NCBI GenBank assembly: GCA_907165065.1
Contig: OU015523.1
Location: 42,583,702 to 42,647,701, forward strand
Length of the DNA stretch: 64,000 nt
Source: Caprimulgus europaeus
Lineage: Eukaryota; Chordata; Aves; Caprimulgiformes; Caprimulgidae
Direction: 5' to 3'
The notes under the pieces are model-generated. The model searched no databases. It worked only from the letters and a program-made list of their open reading frames with translations, and was not told where the DNA came from. Shown one piece after another: positions 1-11,761 of this stretch (its first letter is position 1; each line of letters begins with the position of its first letter). Both the position numbers and the translations under genes were made by a program.

Positions 1-82
1 GCCATCGCATGTGAAAAGGAGAGATGCTCAAGCCGTATGTCAGCAGCCAGTCCTCATAAGATGCCTTCAGAGAGTTGGATGA
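1..82 (-). CDS. MBTPS2: MBTPS2 exon 2 (first 82 bases, runs off window)
   Basis: Second coding exon of membrane-bound transcription factor site-2 protease, the Golgi intramembrane zinc metalloprotease that releases SREBPs and ATF6 after site-1 cleavage. Read on the minus strand it opens after a good acceptor (TTCCATTGTTTTGCAG, ending at 83) in phase 0. It encodes SSNSLKA, then [20 protein letters not shown], and stops one base into the next codon at the window edge. The human protein as I recall it has a very similar SYEDWL...[10 protein letters not shown] segment right after the first membrane helix. The exon joins exon 1 (5925-5999) without a frame break. The catalytic HExxH motif lies further downstream, outside this window. 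Identity is strong. The exon is incomplete only because the window ends. Confidence 0.92.
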
Positions 83-1694
83 CTGCAAAACAATGGAAAA
101 TTATTTGAACCAAAAACTTCTAGGAAGATTTTGCATTACATGACCAAGCAGTAAATGTGATCTGTTTATAAAGAAATGATTGCATAACTTCAGGTAAATA
201 TCCTGCACATTATTTATATTTTGACATAAAGGTAGGTGTAACATGTAATACGAAAAAGTTATGCCACTGTTTTGTTGTAAATCGCTACAGTTCTAGGATT
301 GTGAGAGAGATCAGGTATCCAGCACTACTGGACAAACAAGATCTTACATCATCTTCTGTAGTGTTCAATCACTTTCAGTAGTTTTCAATTGTTTGGTTAG
401 AAGGCTAAGGATTGAACTGTTTGTGGTATTTTTTCAATGTGCAACTATATTCCAGTAAATGTTTTTAAAACTACAATAAAGAAAAATGTTTCTTTTGACT
501 TAATCTGAAAAAATTGGTTTTAATACTGGCAAGATATGGATCAGTACTGTGTATACCTTCTAGTAAGGGTAAAAACAAGGTCTGCTTTTCAAACACAGAG
601 ACTATGCCTAAAGAGACTCTGAAATATTTGATACTAACAAAAAGAGAGAAGGAATTTAAAATGATCAGCCTCTATTGCAACAGCGATTTTCCTATGATAA
701 TTTCTCAGCCTCTCAGGATACTGCTAGAATGCCTTCCGAGTAGTTGCAAAGGTTTATTTTTACAGGAAATGTGACCTGTAAGCTATATGATTAATACTTA
801 TCTGCAGTATTATCTGGTATTATAGACCAACAGACATAGTTTTGCAATTGCTACTTTATATTGTATGGCATTTGTCTTCTCAGCAGGCTTTACTTGGCCT
901 GCTTCATGGAAGCTAGTATCAGAAACCCAACTGAAGGATTCCTTTCCTTGGAGGTGAAAGAGGAACTCATAGCTCAGGAAAAGCGCACCAGAGCTTTAAG
1001 CCTTCTAACTCTGAGCAGTTACCAAGGCAGGAGTGTCTCTGACATAATCCAGACAAGTCTTTGGAGCCGTCTGACCTGGAGCATTGTTCCCAAGCTTTCC
1101 TATGAGCAGCAGACCTGCTGAAGAAATCGGGAATGCATAGTTCACAACAGGCTCCCCTGTTGTCCATGGTTCTTTAAACAAATTTAGAACTTGCCAAGTT
1201 CCTTGCATTCCTCCTGTCCTGCCCTGATGGTGGTGGGGAGCGAAAATCTCATCTCACACAACTATATTCATAGCTTTTCTCATTTTGTTGAATTCATTAA
1301 AATTTGAACACTAAAAATTTATTTCAAGTAACAATTTCCTAGGACGCAAGATCCATTTACTCAGGTCATTGTTCATTTATCACCTATTACACCATTTATC
1401 CTTTTTGCTTATACATTCCTGTGTCATTTCCTTCTTCTTCACCCTATTGATTTCAGTCACATTTCTTTTCAGTCAGCTGAGGGCACTGACAGAAATTTTC
1501 ATCATAATGTGTTCCCTAATCAACACCTGTCACTCCCCATAACACCACTAAATTTAGTGTCCATGACCAGATCAGCATTTGCTAACTTTAACAGAGGAGA
1601 TCACAAAGATGGTTACAGTTTTACAAATAATACTACATAAGCAAAAGAAACATAGAAAAAGACCTCCTCACATAATCTACCAGCTAATGCGAGG

Positions 1695-2121
1695 AGTTGC
1701 TGGAGCACCTCTCCTACGAGGACAGGCTGAGAGAGTTGGGGCTGTTCAGCCTGGAGAAGAGAAGGCTCCGGGGAGATCTTATAGCGGCCTTCCAGTACCT
1801 GAAGGGGCTACAGGAAGGCTGGGGAGGGACTTTTTACAAGGGCAGGTAGTGATAGAACAAGGGGAAACGGCTTTAAACTGGAAGAGGGGAGGTTTAGATT
1901 AGGTATCAGGAAGAAATTCTTTCCTGGGAGGGTGGTGAGACACAGGAAGAGGTTGCCCAGAGAAGCTGTGGATGCCCTCTCCCTGGAAGTGTTCAAGGCC
2001 AGGCTGGATGAGGCTTTGAGCAACCTGGTCTAGTGGAAGGTGTCCCTGTTCATGGCAGAGGGGTTGGAACTAGATGATCTTTAAGGTCCTTTCCAACCCA
2101 CACCATTCTATGATTCTGTGA
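1695..2121 (+). repeat. CR1 LINE 3'-end fragment
   Basis: A 5'-truncated CR1 non-LTR retrotransposon in plus orientation. It begins in the last part of ORF2 (CTGGAGCACCTCTCCTACGA...), passes through the usual CR1 words for 'GTTGCCCAGAGAAGCTGTGG' and 'GAACTAGATGATCTTTAAGG', and ends with the diagnostic CR1 tail CCATTCTATGATTCTGTG. CR1 copies are typically cut short at the 5' end, and this one lies in MBTPS2 intron 1, opposite to the gene. The coding frame is broken, so the copy is dead. Confidence 0.95.
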
Positions 2122-2233
2122 TAACTAAGAACAAAAAATCATGACTTAAAATACCTCTGGCATGAGAAACTGTCTTTTGGAAATTAAGTAAACATATCCT
2201 ATTCATTCACACAGAACACCCCAATCAAACACA

Positions 2234-2323
<90 letters not shown>
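2234..2323. repeat. (TTA)30 microsatellite
   Basis: Ninety bases of uninterrupted TTA/TAA trinucleotide, about 30 units with no interruption that I can see. It sits in MBTPS2 intron 1, about 110 bases after the CR1 tail. Perfect arrays of this length are expected to vary in length between individuals. Confidence 0.97.
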
Positions 2324-5300
2324 GCTAATTGGATATATTGATTTGGCACTTTAAAAATGTGTCCCTTTTATCACATGCAAAAATCACTTTGCCCCTAGAA
2401 ATGCCACAAATTTACCCTCTCAATTTCATTCCAACCACATCACAGCCCCACAGTACTAGCAGAGCATAAATAAATAGGAAGTTTTCCATGAGAAATAAGG
2501 GATTACTGACCATACATTTGCCAAATTAAAAAAAAAATAAAAGGTATCAAAAATAATTTTCCTTTTGCATTTTCCTCACAAGTCGTGTAAACGGTATTCA
2601 TGACCACTAAATAACTGCATCCCTTGACAAAATATATTAAAAAGCCCTATGCAAACACTGCCCCACCTGTCCTGAGCCCAGCAGGATCAACACATTACCA
2701 CATGCACCCTCATGCCCTGGTACAAGGTATGTCGGTATCCCATGTTTAATTTTAAGCCTTCTTCACACAGGCCTTGGCTCTGCTTCTTTGAGTTCTAAGT
2801 GATCTTTGTTATATTAATTTTACTATTAAAGCAATGCCTTTTTTATTTATGCAAGCCTTCAAAATAATGAACATCTGCTGAATACTCCAGGAGCTCCATA
2901 AATATCTGCCAGCACACAGGAGTCCTTAACATTCCTCTTGGCTGACAAAATCTGTTCAAGAGCTCTGAACCATTTCAGCTTCCTGACCTTAAAAGCTGAA
3001 GGCTAACCTTGACTGAATGTGTCTAATGCATTCATTATTTCTGATAGCAGAAAGATGGACAACCTTCCACCCTTTGCTCATTCCTGATCCTTCAGACAGA
3101 GTCAAATGGGATGATTTAGGATGCTGGGGAGCAGGAATTTAGGGGTCTGCCTGAGTGATTCCCTTTTGTAGGATGCAGGCTTCAATGAAAACTTTCATGC
3201 CAGTGGTTCAGTGAAGAGCCACAAGAGGGACTTAGAATTCCAAGTCACAGCATATTTTTATTTTGCTAACACAAATGAATCTTGTAAGGTATCTCTTGCA
3301 ATATTGTGTGAATTTATTTGTGCAAAAATGCATTTATGCACACAGTTACACCTTCTACATTGTAGACTTGCTGAGAGTCAAACTGCCTAACAAAATGTTT
3401 GAAATCTGAAAACCAGTCAGGGAACAAATTGAGCAAGAGACATTGCACACTGAACAAGTTTACAGAACAAACAACTGCAACTTACAGCACACATCATTCT
3501 CTTGCAAAAAATATCAACAGGATCGTTCATAGAAAAGTGCTCCTGTATTATTTTTCACTCATGCTCCGTACGTCCTTCTGGTGTAATTAAATTGTAAGTA
3601 ATTTGAGGTGTAAGCAGAAACTGCTTTTTGCTACAGTTGCTAGCAGCCTCAGGTTATGAATGTGGCAGGAGATTTACAGCACCAGCAATAAAACAAGCAA
3701 CCTTGAGCTCCCTAATTATATAAATATGGTTATTTAATCCAAATTCTACTTTGGCTGTGGTGCAAAAACTTGTCATTGAGATGAACACGAGACCTACCAG
3801 TAAGTTCACTGAAACCTAGCAGCTCCCACATATGTCCCAACGATTGTCAACTTTTAGTTAAAAGATCAAAGTTAAAATTTAACTCCTGGACTCTCCTGCT
3901 TCCTATAGCATTCCAGGCATTCTCTTTACTTTTTCAACATAAATCAGGTACTAAGTTGGCTCCAAACACTGTGGGGTTTCTTTTTCTCTTCCTTTGCTGC
4001 TGCTAAGCTCTGCCAGAGGTGGTAACAAGGAGTGACTGATCTTATTTACAAAAGTGAATGATTTCAGGGTCTAATGCGGAGAGACATCTTCAGAATTTCA
4101 GAGATACAAATGGGTCTCAGCATCATCACACAACAGGTCTGCTACCTGAATTCAGCTCTTAAGATTCTTCATCAGACACAAAGTTACTGTCAAAAGAAAA
4201 ACCAGCCTGTTGGCTGACCTTTCTGGTGGTTTTTGGTGTGTCTTGCTACAGTTAGGAGCACGTTTTTCTGGTATCTGGACAATCATCTAATACATTTCAA
4301 AACAATGCCACATTTTTGTCTAAATATCTAATATAGACTTAATGTACTAAAATTTGAAAAATCTGCAAATAAATTACGGTATTTTTTAATTGCCATTATG
4401 TACAGACTAATATTTGGCAATTAATAGCGCTCATCATTTACTGGGCTACATTTGCTTTCCCACGAATAGCAGCAGGGGGAGCCACTTATTTTTCCAAGTT
4501 TTCTCATCACCTAAAATTTCTTGTTTCTTCTTACATTTTACAGGAGTGACAAAATGAACTTTTTTTCCTGTGAAATCGATAGTTCCTATCTGCATTTGAC
4601 AGAAACAGCTGCAGCTCCTGGACTGCAACATTAACATGAAATAGCAAGAGAATTACAGATCAAAACTTTCAGTTCACTTTTCCTCATATTTAACTAGTGT
4701 ACATCTTATTTTGCATAAATACTTTGCAATTTCAGTAATCTCTCAGAAATCATACCTCTCGAGCCTTAAAAAAACCCCACTTAATGAAACTTGTACAACG
4801 CACAAATGCATCCCTAGATATAATGAATGATGTCTTAGTGGTGTATTTTCCTTTCAAACCTTCCCCTCTCCATCAGGAGGAAAAAGATGAGTCTTACAAT
4901 ACTCCCTGGAGATTAAAGTTCGTTTCTTTAAAAAGTAGTTGTATTGAGCTCTGTCTCAACCTTTTTTTTTTCTGTAAAACTGACATTCAAAAGAAAAAAA
5001 TGTGCATTAGTTATGTTTTTACATACTGTAATTTCAGAAAAATCATCATTATGAAATACATACTCTACACAGTAAAATTATTTTTAAAAAATATACTACT
5101 ACTTTACACTCCAGAAAGCTCATTAAAGTGCCACAGAGCTATTTAAACAGTAAGGTTACTAGCTGGCTTCCATAATGTTTCACAGCTTTGGTCCTTTAAC
5201 GCAGACCGCAATCTCCGCTGCCGGTTGGGAGGCGTTTTCAACCCCCGCGGTGGGCGGAAGCAATTCCCCCATGCCTGGGGCGCCGCCGGCACTAAGGCTT

Positions 5301-5924
5301 CTCGCAGGGCCGAGGGGCCCCGTGTTAGGACGGGACGCTTGCTCCCGGTGAAAGGACGCGGCCGCCTAGGGACGACAGGAAGGCGAGGAGCGGGGACAGA
5401 CACAAGCCCTGTCAGCCACATACTCCCTAGAGCTCCGGCGCGGGACACGGCCCGACGCCCGCCCCGGGCTCAGTGGGGCGGTCGGGGGAGACCGCGGTTG
5501 CCTCCCCCGCTCCGAGCCTGACCGGCCCCGGCTGCACCGCAACGAGGGGCGGCAGCGGCGGGTGGGGAACAGCCGCACCGTCTCGCGCCCTCAACGGCCT
5601 GAGGCTCGCGCCGGCCGTTAAATGGGGAGAGGCCCGAGGCGGCGCCGGCTCGGGCCTGCAGGCACGGGCAGGGGAGCGCCGCCTCGGCCGCCTGTGAGGG
5701 GGGAGAAGAGGGGTCGTGGCCAGCCCCGGTGCTGCAGCGGCTAGGCGAGGCGGGGACGTCTCTTCCCGGTGGCGACTCCGGGGCCTGACCCGGGGGGATG
5801 GAGCTGCCGCTGCCCTTCTGCCGGCCCCGGTGGGGTGCGAGGGGCGAAGTGGCGTTCCTGCCCCAGCGTGCCTACGTGCGCGGGGCCAAGGGCTCCCGTT
5901 CGGCTGTGCGCCCACAGCCCTCAC

Positions 5925-5999
5925 CTTGAGCAGCGTGTCCGCCAGGTAGATGGCGCACCAGCCCCCCAGCACGCACACCACCACCGGGATCGGGATCAT
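5925..5999 (-). CDS. MBTPS2: MBTPS2 exon 1, start of site-2 protease
   Basis: First coding exon, 25 codons. The ATG at 5999 has A at -3 (CAACAATGA), and the exon ends CTC AAG before the donor GTGAGG. The product begins MIPIPVVVCVLGGWCAIYLA and continues DTLLK. This is the first transmembrane helix of site-2 protease; the human start as I recall it has the same MIP...V.GGW..(V/I)YL.D.(V/L)LK pattern. The boundary after LLK and phase 0 fit exon 2 at 1-82, which opens SSN. The exon lies inside the CpG island. Reading past the donor gives a 190-residue frame that is proline- and arginine-rich and has no site-2 protease similarity, so I place the exon end at the donor. Confidence 0.92.
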
Positions 6000-6129
6000 T
6001 GTTGCAGCCGAGGCGGTGGCAGCGGCCGCGCTTCATGCGGGGGTGCCCCCGGAACTAAACCTGTCCCGGAACCTTTCTCCAGCAGCTCTACTGCCCGGCC
6101 GGACGCTTCCGGGCACCGCGTCCAGGGAG

Positions 6130-6139
6130 GGCACGTGCC
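6130..6139. promoter_or_regulatory. Palindromic E-box in the MBTPS2 promoter
   Basis: GGCACGTGCC is a perfect 10-base palindrome with a CACGTG core, 131 bases upstream of the MBTPS2 ATG. CACGTG is bound by bHLH-zip factors (USF, MYC/MAX, MITF/TFEB families). The motif is visible. Binding here is inference only. Confidence 0.45.
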
Positions 6140-6345
6140 GCGGCGGCGTCACCGCGGTCGTTACCACGCCGCGGGTGCGCTCGTGATGCTGAGGGACGGA
6201 GGCAGTCGCAGTCGAACCTTCCCCCCTCCCGGCGGAGCTTCTCGGCCGTTCCCTGTTAGGCCTCGCTAGCGGCGGGTAGAGCTGGAGGGAGGCTGTGGAG
6301 CGGGGCTCTGGGGACGCTGCAGCGCCGGTGTTCGGGAGGGGCTGC

Positions 6346-9300
6346 TGGAGAAGAAAACACTCGTTTGCGGGGGTGGGATTGAAGTGGGTTGTGGGAGCAG
6401 TTCAGTGGTGAGGGAGTAATAGGATTCCCTCAACTACTCACAGTCTTCCAAAAATTTAATACTACCTTCATGACACAACAAAATGGTTTCATGAGGCTCA
6501 TTGTAAGACTTACTCAGACATGCTCTCTCCAGGCCACTCTGTTTCCTTTTCAATCCATCCACTAGCTACTAATTCTCTAAATTTTATGCCTCTCTCACAC
6601 TCCCTTTGACCATGTCTTTCGCTGTTAGTAGAAGTGGGATGTGCCATGAAGTCGCTAATCTGAAGAGGTCATTTCTCAGGGTCTTTTACTAGTTTAAAAG
6701 CTTCCACTCAAAGCTTGAACGCTGAAAGCAAACAAGTACACAGTTTTGGCACAGGTTAAGGAAAAGTATTTATCTACTTTCACGAACTATGCAAATTCAA
6801 CTGCCCTCCTCTCTTTCCCCTGTGAAAAAGGTGCACTATCATGTCCTCAGCTTTCTCATTACTTCTAAAGATTTTCCAGGAATCAAGACAGCAGTAGTGG
6901 TGGGAGGGCCCTCGGCAGTTTGTGGCTTCATTTTCCTGTGTGCTCCAGGTAAACTTTCCTTGGCCTTGGTTTGTGAGAAACTACTCGGACATCTCTCTCC
7001 TCCAAATGCATATTCTGTCTGTCCTTCAGCTCTGATGTGTGAGTCTGTGGGTTCATGGACCGTTCTGTGGGAGAGCTAGGACTGCCATTAGAAGAAGGGT
7101 TCAGAAAATCAACCACAGCCTGTCTTTTCCACATAGAAAGATTTGTAGAATTTGTGTTTTTTTAATCAAAAAATGCATCAGGTCCTCCCTTTGCTAGAAT
7201 TTACATGAGTTTAATGCTGTTTTTTCAGTTATTTTCAGATTTTTCAGCTCTTTCTTTGTTCCACAGATACTTCTTCATCCTGTTCACCCCAAAATGGATG
7301 CTGTGAGCTTTCCTCACTTCCTGCTGCCAGCAGGAAGAACATCTCAGCTCTGAACTCCTTAGCTTTTTCAGCTCCCTTTCTTTTCACTCTTGACGTGGCA
7401 TTGCTGAGGGTAGGCAGGAATAAGGGGCTGTACCTCAGGAGTTGGTTAGATGAGTAAGCAAGTAAGGGGAGACTGCCATGGCCAGTCTCTCGTTGTTGGC
7501 CATTGTGAGGGCACAGGGCAAAGTGAGAACTGGTAATGAATGCTTACTTTCACTTGTTCTCTGTTTGGTGAATTTCTTTGTCTTTCATCTGAAGTCAGGG
7601 ATGGTTTTCCCCAAAGTTTAGATTTTCCATTGTCTTTAAACCCCTACCCTTTGGTGGGAGCTGTTCATGTTAACTGATCCCTTATGAGAACGTTGGCAAG
7701 AATTTCATTCCAACGTAAAAGCCAAATAATTACAAGAAATTTATCCAGTTCTGCATGCAATCAAATTTGCGTTTGTGCACTGACATAGACAACTTTGAGA
7801 TGTCCCCAGCATCTAAAGTAATCATAAACAGAGTTCCAGAATAATCAGACCTGACCATGGCTTTTCTGCACTGGTTCCAAATCTAGCAAGTTCAATTGCA
7901 AATCTTTGAGAAATTTTGCAAATATGGTTAATTCTATACCTTCTTGGTTGAAAACTCAAGTTGTTCCATAGACCAACATGCATTTAATGTAAATATACAA
8001 AATTTATTCTAGTGGTGGTCTTTGGAAGCAATGGAGGGGAATCATGTTCAAATAGTCAAGAACATGCGTAGTTTTACTAGTGGCACGGTCTCACTAAAAT
8101 CAAGCATAGTAAAATGGGCATGTTTAAATGATCTAGTCAACAAATAGCTTTTGTAGCAGTATTGTCTTTTTCTTCTCTGTTCACTTAGTGTACCGTATAA
8201 GATACAGATCTCAATTTTACTGAGTTGGCATAGAAATTCTCAGTGCAAATAAAAAGGAATGCAACTAAAATACACAGTCTATATTTTATTGCTAGAAAGT
8301 TTAACACAAGAAAACACACAAAAATGAGAATTTTCTAGAATGCAGAAGATGACAGGTATTCTCAGTGAACTGCGTATCCCACTGTTTTTACTTGGGTAAC
8401 TTGAGCAGGTATTTTCCCCCACCAAAAAGGCAAAGTTAATCCTTATTCTGATGGCGTGAAACTGTGGCAACCTGTGAAACGTAACGGAGAGATTGCATTT
8501 TGCATTTTGAAAGTGAAGATATTCAGAATTAACAATTTCCACTTTAAAATGGTTCAGGAGGTAGTGCAGATATTGATAACACTTTTTTACCACTGCTTGG
8601 TTTATCTTACAGACACATATTAAGCTGAAGTAGTGACTAAAGCAAAGTGCTGTGTGGTAGTCAGGTTAGTGCACGGTATCCATATGTTGTTACAAAGCAG
8701 TGTAACAATTGGAGTTTTAGGAGTCGTATTTGAGGTGTGTGTTCATGGGAGGTCATGGATGGACCCCAGAGGGGCAAGTATCTAAGAATGTTAAAAAAAG
8801 ATATAGATCAGTTATCATGCAAGAGTATCTAAGTCATGCAGAAACTTTAGACAGAAAAAGAATAATCTCATAATAATACTGATTAAATGTAATTTGGCAA
8901 GTAAATACCAATATTAACAGAATGTGTTAATACATTAATTAAGATACTATCAAATTCAGTTAGTGGCTTAATCTTTGGTTAGTGGTTTAATATCATAGGC
9001 ATCTTTTTCTAGACATAGTAGATATATTTATCTTAAAATTAATTATCTACATGTCTAATAATTAAGCTCTTCAACTTTGATCTATTATTGAAGTAGATAT
9101 GTGATTATTCAGATATTGCCATACATGACACGTTGCAAAATAAAAGTAAAACCAGTCTTAACCACACTTTCAAAACCTCTGGTGTTAGAGAGGTTTTCAG
9201 GGCTTCAGAGAAATTACACCTGCTCACAGTTCATTTCAGGCTGGCCTAAAACTAGCTAAGATGTGGATTTTGGCAGAGGGGTTGTAAATTTCGCCAGTTT

Positions 9301-11761
9301 TATAACAATACCAATAATCGGAACATGACTTGGTTGGATAAGTGTTTGAGCCTTGAGGAGAGCAAATGGGTTTTTAGACATGTTCTGAGTAGTATTCATT
9401 ACTAAAAATGATGATGATGAAATAGATGTCCCACTAAGCACTTACGCAGGTTAGGAGATTGCTTCTGAAGCGAATAAGAAGATCAGAGTAAAGAAGAAAT
9501 CTGCGACACATAAAGAGAGTTATGGAGACTGGCACACTGCAGAGATGTATATAGCATTGATTGTACATGTCTGAAGGACAAATGTGTTTTAATTTATCTT
9601 ACTAATATTCTTATGTGAAAATTTCAGTATGTGGGAGAAATTTAGGTAGTGGGAATTATAGAGACATGTAATATGTATGGTCTTTTAAACTGAAACTCAA
9701 ACAAGGAAAAAAAACCCACCTGTGATCCTTGCTGTGCCTAGAAAAGAAAGGAGCAGAATGTTTCATTTTATAGTTTTTTATGTTCCAATTACAGTACAAA
9801 ACAGTCTTGCTTTATTTAAATAGAAATGAGGTCAAAGTATTCTGTTAAGTTTCAGTATTTGTTTGCAGTATTTAACCTGGTTACCAAAAATACCTGCGGG
9901 AAAGGTAGGATTTTGACTTCTAAAACAGATTAAATTTATTTTTAAGTCACTGCTCACATGAGCAATCTAAGTAAAGGAAAAGCACAAGCATTCATGGAAA
10001 CATGCCTTTACTATGTTAATCTGCTACAAAGAGTATTTGTACATGCTTTTTCACCATTTGTTAAGTACTAGTGGACTAGGAGAAAATTGAGAGATGTGGC
10101 TTGAATATTATGCTAGAATCCAGTTCTGTAAGAATTACTTTGAAGCTTCAGCTGCTCATTTTAGCTGATAATCTTGCTTGCTCAGCTGTTGGGCTTTGCA
10201 TCCTCTGCAATTGTTCAGAAGTTGTACATGAGAAAAAGCATGGAATATCTACTGCAGAGTAGCTATTCAGCATTAGCTCCGGTGTTGGCATCCATTTACA
10301 ACTTAAAAATCTGTCCTTGAAAACAAGTTTACCCAAACTGCAGGGAAAAAGTCTCAGTGAAGGAAAAGAGCACACAAGAGAAGTTAATGCCAAAGGGCTG
10401 TTGCGGGGTTTTTTTTTGCTTTAAATTACCTCTGAAGTCCCTAGGTACACAAACCCCTATCCTACTGCAGAATGTGAAATAAATATAGAATAGTTTCAGT
10501 CTAGCAGGTATTATTTCATGCTCACTGTAATCTGAAGTAAATGCACATCATAGCCTTAGACCCATCAAGTTAAAACCCCAAAACCTGTAGGGTTCGAACC
10601 CTAGGGAAAGAGGTGCAGTTAAGTAAAGTGAGGTAAGACCTCAAAGAAAACAAAGTAGTTTGTAGTTCATTGTTTAGCGGACTGTTAAAGCCTGTAGCAC
10701 TTCTGTTCACCTATGTGTACAGGGCATTTAGCTGTTCTGAGTAATAGGAATGTCTTTCACAGGATGAACTGATGAGAATATTACCCGAACCGTCTGCCTG
10801 GACTGTACAGATGGTTGAAGTAGCTCCTAAATTGGTTCATCATACAGCACAGCACTCAGTTAAACCACCACTGATTTTGTTCTGTTTCAAGGAGCAGGCT
10901 GTAAGGACTTGCTTCATGACCACATAGCCCTCCACGCAGTGGGTAAACTGTAATCTTGGTCAGTGTTCCAGTATTACAAATGCCCACTGCCCTTTGTCAG
11001 CCAGAGCACCTGTGAACTATCCATGACAAAACCGCGGGTTTGCCTTACATAGGTCAGTTTATGCTAAGAACCTGAGCTAACAGCATCTCCTTTTTTCCCA
11101 ATAAAAATAAGTAATCAGTTTGAGAGTTGGCTGCAGTAAAGCTGTGAACATCTTCATGAATACTCTAGCCAAGGTATAAAGATTATGGCCTAGCACATCA
11201 CTGATAGTTGGTGGGCACAGGAAACATAGCAGCCTGCAGTTCTCAAAAGTTGTTTCCAGGACAGGATGATTTTCAAGCACCACTTTTAGCTCCAGATCTT
11301 GAGAACTGAACTGTGCTTCAGAGGGGTACCCCCTGTGCTGCACAGCCTGGTGTGATTGAATGAAGCAGCTTATATATTTTACTTTTTCAGGTTTGTCATT
11401 ATCCTTGGATAGAAGATATTGCCAGTCCAGAACCCTGCCTCGTATGGATGTAAACTAAGATGTGAAGATTTTAAAAATGACTTTGTATATTTTCCTAAGA
11501 GAACTGTTTATACTATTTTTAACACTTCAGTTTTGATATTTTGTTTAGAAACATAATTTAGAAATTAGCAGCTGGAGGATCTTACTGGTATTCCTGTGCC
11601 AACACTGATTTCTTTTGGCAATTTCTCTCTGAATAAGTACAGTATTTGTATGGCAGGAGACCATAAATGATTGAATAATGTTCCCATAGCAGATCTGATT
11701 CAGTAAAGTTAAGGTTTGGTATAGATCATGTTTGACTAGTTGATAGATAGGTATGACTGGT
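6346..11761. other. Noncoding spacer upstream of MBTPS2
   Basis: About 5.4 kb between the CpG island and the solo LTR. Both strands were checked for splice-flanked coding segments and none was recognised. ORFs such as 6789-7079, 8279-8593 and 10148-10393 have low-complexity or random-looking translations. The only local structure noted is the palindrome at 10588-10603. Confidence 0.6.
10588..10603. repeat. Perfect 16-base palindrome
   Basis: TAGGGTTCGAACCCTA is perfectly self-complementary. The GGTTCGAACC core resembles a tRNA T-loop / B-box, but no matching acceptor, D-arm or anticodon stem is visible around it, so I do not call a tRNA. Confidence 0.8.

Larger units (their letters stand above)
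83..5924 (-). other. MBTPS2: MBTPS2 intron 1
   Basis: This 5,842-base intron runs from donor GTGAGG (minus strand, just below 5925) to acceptor TTTTGCAG (83-90). It contains a CR1 fragment (1695-2121), a 90-base TTA microsatellite (2234-2323) and, at its 5' end, about 700 bases of the CpG island. The rest is AT-rich and I see no other exon on either strand. The short ORFs at 514-774, 861-1121, 4446-4637 and 4784-5146 show no recognisable domain and no splice context. Confidence 0.85.
5205..6345. promoter_or_regulatory. CpG island promoter of MBTPS2
   Basis: About 1.1 kb of GC-rich DNA with dense CpG stands out sharply from the AT-rich flanks. It covers MBTPS2 exon 1 (5925-5999), its 5'UTR and upstream region (6000-6345), and the first 720 bases of intron 1. 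It has two NotI-type GCGGCCGC sites (5358-5365, 6022-6029), which are common in unmethylated islands. I see no convincing TATA box near the MBTPS2 start, which suits a broad housekeeping promoter. Several overlapping ORFs here on both strands (for example 5427-5999 minus and 5769-6269 plus) reflect base composition rather than genes. A divergent noncoding transcript toward higher coordinates is possible but nothing in the sequence proves it. Confidence 0.9.

Noticed and set aside
5427..5999. 190-codon minus-strand ORF across MBTPS2 exon 1 and the CpG island
   Set aside because: Only the first 25 codons match site-2 protease. After the GTGAGG donor the translation is proline/arginine-rich with no family match, as expected of a GC-rich intron read through.
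5769..6269. 166-codon plus-strand ORF in the CpG island
   Set aside because: It overlaps the MBTPS2 exon on the opposite strand, its composition is what GC-rich DNA gives in any frame, and no domain is visible.
10520..10615. Possible tRNA gene around GGTTCGAACC
   Set aside because: The T-stem does not pair properly with a 7-base loop, and no D-arm, anticodon arm or acceptor stem can be drawn around it.
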